This document shows, piece by piece, positions 60,395 to 64,000 of a DNA stretch of 64,000 nt (within the stretch, counting starts at the first letter, position 1; the number at the start of each line of letters is the position of its first letter). A program made the position numbers and the translations under genes. Under the pieces are notes generated by a model that did no database searches, was not told the DNA's origin, and worked only from the letters and a program-made list of their open reading frames with translations. The stretch comes from Kiritimatiellota bacterium B12222 (lineage in GTDB: Bacteria > Verrucomicrobiota > Kiritimatiellia > SS1-B-03-39 > UBA6053), in assembly GCA_029719485.1 (NCBI GenBank), contig CP120722.1, forward strand, positions 1,550,001-1,614,000, in the 5' to 3' direction.

Positions 60395-61479
60395 GCAGAC
60401 TCCTCCGGAATATCGGCGACATGCAGGTTGGTGGCGAGGTCTTCTCGTAGGCGATTTTCCAAGCTGTCGCTTTCTCCGTCATCCAACGCTTTTTCGAGTT
60501 TTTGCATTTCTTTGGGTTGGAGTTTTGCAATATGCAAAACGGGATCTCCGGGAGAAACGGCGGGCATGGTGCTCATGCCGATAATGACGCCAGAATAGGG
60601 GGCGTACATGGATTCTTGTTCCAGCCCAAGCAATCCTGCATTGGTGGCTAACAATTGCCCTTTGGTCACGAACTCACCGGGAGAAACATGAAATTGGAGG
60701 AATCCCCCTGCGCCAGCACGCACCCATTGGGTGGTGGTGATTACTTTTGGTTCCGGGCAAGGTTCCGGGGCTTTGTTGGTCATGCCCAGCATGGAAAGGC
60801 AGTTGGTGATGCCACGCAGGGCGGTTTCAAGATAGGTGGGTTCCACTTTCCAAACTTCACCGGCTTCCAAAATGATGGTGGGGCATCCGGCTTTGGTTGC
60901 GCATTTGCGGAAAGAGCCGTCAGGACCTGATTGATCGACAATGATTTCACAGCCAAAGGCCATGGCCAATTTGCGGCAGCCTGGATTGTCCATATCAGCC
61001 CGGACATTGGGGAAGTTGGTTCGGCGCACCGCGGCTGTGTGGAGGTCGATACCGTAATCACAACGGCTGATAATTTCGGTGTAGACCAAGTTTGCCAAGC
61101 GTGAGGTGAGGCTTCCGGTTTCTGACCCTGGAAAAGAGCGGTTGAGATCGCGACGGTCGGGCATATATCTCGAATGTCGTTCAAAGCCGATAATGTTGAC
61201 CACGGGTAATAAAATTAAGGTGCCTTTTTTAAGTTTGAATCCAGGATGATTGATGAGTTCTCGAATGGTGCCGGTTCCATTGATTTCATCTCCGTGCACT
61301 GCAGAAGAAATAAACACTGCGGGGCCGGGTTCGGCTCCTCGCCAGACCAGTAAGGGGAGGCGGACGGAGAGACCGGTATAACTTTCACCAACTTCTAAAC
61401 GAATGCGCTTTTTTTCACCGGGTTTAATGTGGGTTTTGCCCCAAACGGCGACAGAGGGTTTTTCTGAGGGTTCGCTCAT
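60391..61479 (-). CDS. Succinylglutamate desuccinylase/aspartoacylase (M14-like) family protein
   Basis: The 362-aa zinc enzyme has AVHGDEINGTGTIREL with the metal pair His/Glu (about residue 61-64), RRDLNRSFPG (substrate Arg), GIDLHTAAVRRTNFP with the third ligand His (about 148) and the catalytic Glu in TIILEAGE. These enzymes cut acyl groups off amino acids or act as carboxypeptidases. The C-terminal part contains a beta-sandwich-like domain (GVIIGMSTMPAVSPGDPVLHI). It is translationally coupled to RimK upstream and the protease downstream. Confidence 0.88.
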   Translation of the reverse strand: MSEPSEKPSVAVWGKTHIKPGEKKRIRLEVGESYTGLSVRLPLLVWRGAEPGPAVFISSAVHGDEINGTGTIRELINHPGFKLKKGTLILLPVVNIIGFERHSRYMPDRRDLNRSFPGSETGSLTSRLANLVYTEIISRCDYGIDLHTAAVRRTNFPNVRADMDNPGCRKLAMAFGCEIIVDQSGPDGSFRKCATKAGCPTIILEAGEVWKVEPTYLETALRGITNCLSMLGMTNKAPEPCPEPKVITTTQWVRAGAGGFLQFHVSPGEFVTKGQLLATNAGLLGLEQESMYAPYSGVIIGMSTMPAVSPGDPVLHIAKLQPKEMQKLEKALDDGESDSLENRLREDLATNLHVADIPEESA

Positions 61480-62684
61480 GTTGTTCCCTCACGAGCGGCT
61501 TCAATTTGGTCATCACTTAAGGTGTTCAATTGATTACGTCTTTTTTTCTTTTTAGGGGTGATCAAGGTTTTCATTGATTCGCTTTTTCCATAGCAAAGGA
61601 GCTCGTCACCTGCTTCGATGATACGGGAGTTCTTTGGATTTGAAATGACGGATGTGCCACGTTTTAAGGTAAGGACTACAATGTCTTTATGACGGAGGTC
61701 GGTCCCTTCAATGGTTTTGCCCACGAGTGCCGATCCTTCTGGAATCATGATTTCGGAAACATTATAGCCCCGACTGACTGTAAGTTTTTGACGGATATCC
61801 AAGTCAGGCATATTCACTTGATCGGCGATGTGGTCAATAATGGCACCCGCGACATCCAAATGCGTTGCGGCCTCAATGCCTTCTAAACCCGGGGAAGAAT
61901 TGATTTCCATAATCATGGGACCGGCGGCGCTTTCTAACATATCGACACCCGCCACTCTGAGTCCCATAATTTGGGCCGCACGAACCGCCGTTTCTTTATA
62001 TTCGTCACTTAATTCGATGGCTTCCACCATGCCGCCCCTATGCACGTTGCTGCGAAATTCGTCTCCTTGGGCCATGCGTCTCATGGCGGCAATGACGCGG
62101 TCTCCTACAACCAAGGCGCGGACATCCCGTCCTTTGCTTTCTTTGACAAAATTTTGAATAAGCACATTTTGTTGGGTGCTTTGGAGCATTTCGACGATGG
62201 CTTGGGCGATTTTAGCAGATTCTGCCAAAACGACGCCGACCCCTTGGGTGCCTTCAATCAATTTGACAATGACGGGCGCACCACCGACTCGTTCAATGGC
62301 GGGCAAAATTTCATCCCGTTGACGGACAAATGCGGAGCGGGTAATGCCAATTTCGTGTCGGGAGAGGATTTGCAAACTGCGCAATTTATCACGACTATTG
62401 CCAATGCCTGAAGAGGAATTGGGGGTGTAGACATCCATTTGTTCAAATTGACGTAAAACCGCGGTGCCGTAGTAGGTGAGGCTGGCCCCAATTCGGGGGA
62501 GAACCGCATCGGGTATGGTAAAGTGTTTACCGCGATAAAAGAGATCGGGGTCTCCGGAATTCAAATCCAAGGTGAATCTCAAGGTGTTGCCCACTTTGGC
62601 CTCGTGTCCCCTGGACTGAGCAGCCTCCAGAAGTCGGCGGGTGCTATAACAATTGGGGGCAGTGGAAAGGATGGTAAGTTTCAT
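61476..62684 (-). CDS. rimK: RimK-type amidoligase (ATP-grasp) with C-terminal TrkA-C domain
   Basis: The 402-aa protein has an N-terminal pre-ATP-grasp part, the ATP-grasp core (about 95-290) with PVIVKLIEGTQGVGVVL (Lys and glycine loop) and MIMEINSSPGLEGIE (metal-binding Glu/Asn), then from about 305 a TrkA-C (RCK_C) domain (PEGSALVGKTIEGTDLR, RIIEAGDELLCYG). RimK ligates glutamates to a peptide C-terminus, such as ribosomal protein S6. The usual RimK is about 300 aa. The extra domain may sense a small ligand. The ATG at 62684 is used rather than a start nine bases upstream. It leads the operon. Confidence 0.88.
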   Translation of the reverse strand: MKLTILSTAPNCYSTRRLLEAAQSRGHEAKVGNTLRFTLDLNSGDPDLFYRGKHFTIPDAVLPRIGASLTYYGTAVLRQFEQMDVYTPNSSSGIGNSRDKLRSLQILSRHEIGITRSAFVRQRDEILPAIERVGGAPVIVKLIEGTQGVGVVLAESAKIAQAIVEMLQSTQQNVLIQNFVKESKGRDVRALVVGDRVIAAMRRMAQGDEFRSNVHRGGMVEAIELSDEYKETAVRAAQIMGLRVAGVDMLESAAGPMIMEINSSPGLEGIEAATHLDVAGAIIDHIADQVNMPDLDIRQKLTVSRGYNVSEIMIPEGSALVGKTIEGTDLRHKDIVVLTLKRGTSVISNPKNSRIIEAGDELLCYGKSESMKTLITPKKKKRRNQLNTLSDDQIEAAREGTT

Positions 62685-62815
62685 AAGACACAATCACTAT
62701 CTGGTCTGGGCATACAAGCAATAAGGAAGTGTTCTGGTTTGAAGATCTGCCAAGTCTATGAACTATTTTGTTGGGTATGAGGTCGATGATCAATCAAAAG
62801 TTGTGCTTAAATAAT

Positions 62816-62825
62816 GTTGCGCAAC
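62816..62825. promoter_or_regulatory. LacI-type operator candidate ahead of the glycoside phosphorylase gene
   Basis: GTTGCGCAAC is a perfect 10-nt palindrome with the central TTGCGCAA often seen in operators of LacI-family sugar regulators. It lies 91 nt upstream of the phosphorylase start in an intergenic region that holds no gene. No regulator gene is visible in the window. Confidence 0.35.
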
Positions 62826-62915
62826 TGTAACGCTCGCCGTATGGAGCATGTACATATTTAGAGTATGTTGGGAATAAATACTTTAAAGTCGTCAGCATAG
62901 GCAAAGGAAACATTC

Positions 62916-64000
62916 ATGCGTCACTATTTAACAAACACCGCGTCTCTCGATCAACAACCTGGCCACTTTTCAGCGGATGGCAACGCGTATGAAATCACTA
63001 CCGCCCGCCCACCACGTCCATGGAATAATTATCTCTGGAATAAGGAGTATGTGTCCATTTTTTCACATTTGGCGCAAGGGGAGTCTTTTTCTCAAGATGC
63101 CATGGGGCGTCGGATTCCTCTGGTGGCTGCACGGATGTGTTTTTTATATGATGTAGTTTATGGGTCCTGTTGGAGTGCCAATGCTCTTCCTGATCCCCAA
63201 GCGAGCGAGGATTTTCGCTGTATTCATGGACGGGGAGACAGTGTGATCGAAAGCACTCGTCATGGGGTTAAAACTTCGTTTAGATGTTTTGTGCCTGAGC
63301 AGGGGCGACAGGAAATTTGGACGCTTCGTATTGAAAATTTGTCTGAGCGGGATCGACATTTGAGTGTCATGCCCATGGTGGATACGCTGATGGATGGGTA
63401 TGATAAACCGCAAGCCTACTACATGTCGTCTGGAACTTTTCTGGAAGAGTTGGGTGCTGTTGTTTTGCAAAATCGAGTTGATTTTGAAGGGGCAAATCCT
63501 TTTGCATATAATTACCTGTTGTGCAACGCGGCTGTAGATGGATTTGACACGGCGCAACGAGACCTGTTTGGTACGGGAACTTGGCAACGCCCGGATGCGG
63601 TATTCCAAGGGCAATTGACCAATAGCAAGGCGGAGATGGAAAAACCTTTGTTAGCGATTTCGGTGCCGGTGACGGTTCCTGCTGGTGAGTCGGTCGTGCT
63701 TCAAATTGTGGTAGGTACGGCATTGTCGCGGGATGAAATCAGTGAGGTGAAATTGCGTTACATGAGCGACGTCGCGGTGGAGAAGGCACATGCTCGGATG
63801 ATGGAAGCGATTGACGTTGATTTGACTGGGCCTCGCTTTAAAACCCCTTTTTCTGACTTGGATGTTTTTGCCAGTCAGTGGTTGCCACGTCAGATCAGTT
63901 TGGGTGCGCGCTGGGCGCGCGTGCGTCATAATGGCTTTCGGGATATGGTTCAGGATATTGGGGCGATGGTTTCTTGGAATCCCGAGAGTGCGTGGGTGCA
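62916..64000 (+). CDS. Glycoside phosphorylase, GH94-like (partial, 5' part)
   Basis: The frame is open from ATG 62916 to the window end (361 codons, no stop). It begins RHYLTNTASLDQQPG and continues in a beta-sandwich domain with PWNNYLWNKEYVSIFSHLAQG. It ends in FASQWLPRQISLGARWARV followed by GFRDMVQDIGAM, which is the entrance to the (alpha/alpha)6 barrel in GH94-type phosphorylases such as cellobiose or chitobiose phosphorylase. These cut beta-glucosides with phosphate. AAAGGAAA lies 5 nt before the start. The acidic catalytic residue and the substrate-specific part lie beyond the window. Confidence 0.78.
   Translation, partial: MRHYLTNTASLDQQPGHFSADGNAYEITTARPPRPWNNYLWNKEYVSIFSHLAQGESFSQDAMGRRIPLVAARMCFLYDVVYGSCWSANALPDPQASEDFRCIHGRGDSVIESTRHGVKTSFRCFVPEQGRQEIWTLRIENLSERDRHLSVMPMVDTLMDGYDKPQAYYMSSGTFLEELGAVVLQNRVDFEGANPFAYNYLLCNAAVDGFDTAQRDLFGTGTWQRPDAVFQGQLTNSKAEMEKPLLAISVPVTVPAGESVVLQIVVGTALSRDEISEVKLRYMSDVAVEKAHARMMEAIDVDLTGPRFKTPFSDLDVFASQWLPRQISLGARWARVRHNGFRDMVQDIGAMVSWNPESAWV

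Noticed and set aside
1-64000. CRISPR arrays, insertion sequences, prophage genes, rRNA genes, origin of replication
   Set aside because: I saw no regularly spaced direct repeats, transposase or phage motifs, rRNA sequence or DnaA-box cluster. The accessory features rest on small palindromes only.

Overview
The window is 64 kb of a bacterial chromosome with about 49% GC by eye. It is densely coding and mostly organised in short operons whose genes overlap by 4 nt (ATGA) or 1 nt (TAATG). The gene content points to the PVC group, most likely Verrucomicrobiota or a close relative. The clues are a DUF1800/DUF1501 pair with a Tat-type leader, a PEP-CTERM-like exported protein, a type II (GSII) glutamine synthetase, a Ser/Thr protein kinase with a single C-terminal membrane helix, a DUF2298 membrane protein and verrucomicrobial-style pseudopilin genes. 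This placement is an inference; there is no rRNA gene in the window.

Layout. 1-4244 (+): the tail of a type II secretion-like operon (minor pseudopilins H/I/J/K-like, then L- and M-like assembly proteins). 4248-6223 (+): a Wzm/Wzt polysaccharide ABC exporter. 6236-10251 (-): DUF2298 protein, oxidoreductase, DUF4404-like protein and epimerase. 10354-13079 (-): rpsO and pnp, with promoter and terminators. 13099-16701 (-): O-antigen-ligase-like protein, a secreted Pro-rich protein and an outer-membrane beta-barrel. 16795-16972 (-): tRNA-Leu and tRNA-Lys. 17032-24492 (-): a MacB-type efflux/secretion operon with two adaptor proteins, one of them a tandem duplication, plus a DUF1570-like protein. 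24551-25711 (-): GSII glutamine synthetase behind a sigma-54-like promoter. 25851-28315 (-): Ser/Thr kinase, gamma-glutamylcyclotransferase-like protein and an unknown. 28453-32974 (+): a large TPR protein with a TolQ/TolR/TonB-like set. 32997-35338 (+): hisD-hisC. 35626-36459 (+): PEP-CTERM-like protein. 36722-39533: a sugar-type oxidoreductase/isomerase operon with a divergent AraC regulator. 39675-43583: HAD-like protein, sugar-phosphate transferase, NERD-domain protein and DJ-1 family protein. 43682-52811: a glycan/peptide locus (two nucleotidyltransferases, GT-C-like membrane protein, PqqD-like protein, HprK-like kinase, three glycosyltransferases, flippase). 52801-55493 (-): DUF1501/DUF1800. 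56319-58230 and 58227-59210 (-): three mevalonate-pathway GHMP enzymes. 59211-62684 (-): a RimK amidoligase operon. 62916-end (+): a glycoside phosphorylase running off the edge.

How it fits together. Much of the window concerns the cell surface: initiation (WcaJ-like transferase), glycosyltransfer, flipping (Wzx-like) or ABC export (Wzm/Wzt), polymerisation/ligation, an outer-membrane barrel, and protein secretion (pseudopilins, Tol/TonB-like energisation). The most unusual module is at 43.7-52.8 kb. There a PqqD-type recognition domain carries a C-terminal tail that resembles a lasso-peptide leader, and it is translationally coupled to an HprK-like kinase and glycosyltransferases, with nucleotidyltransferases on both sides. 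Next in interest are a palindromic repeat that lies inside coding sequence in a fixed reading frame, a double-length membrane-fusion protein, and a RimK ligase fused to a TrkA-C (RCK_C) domain and co-transcribed with a retropepsin-like protease and an M14-type deacylase.
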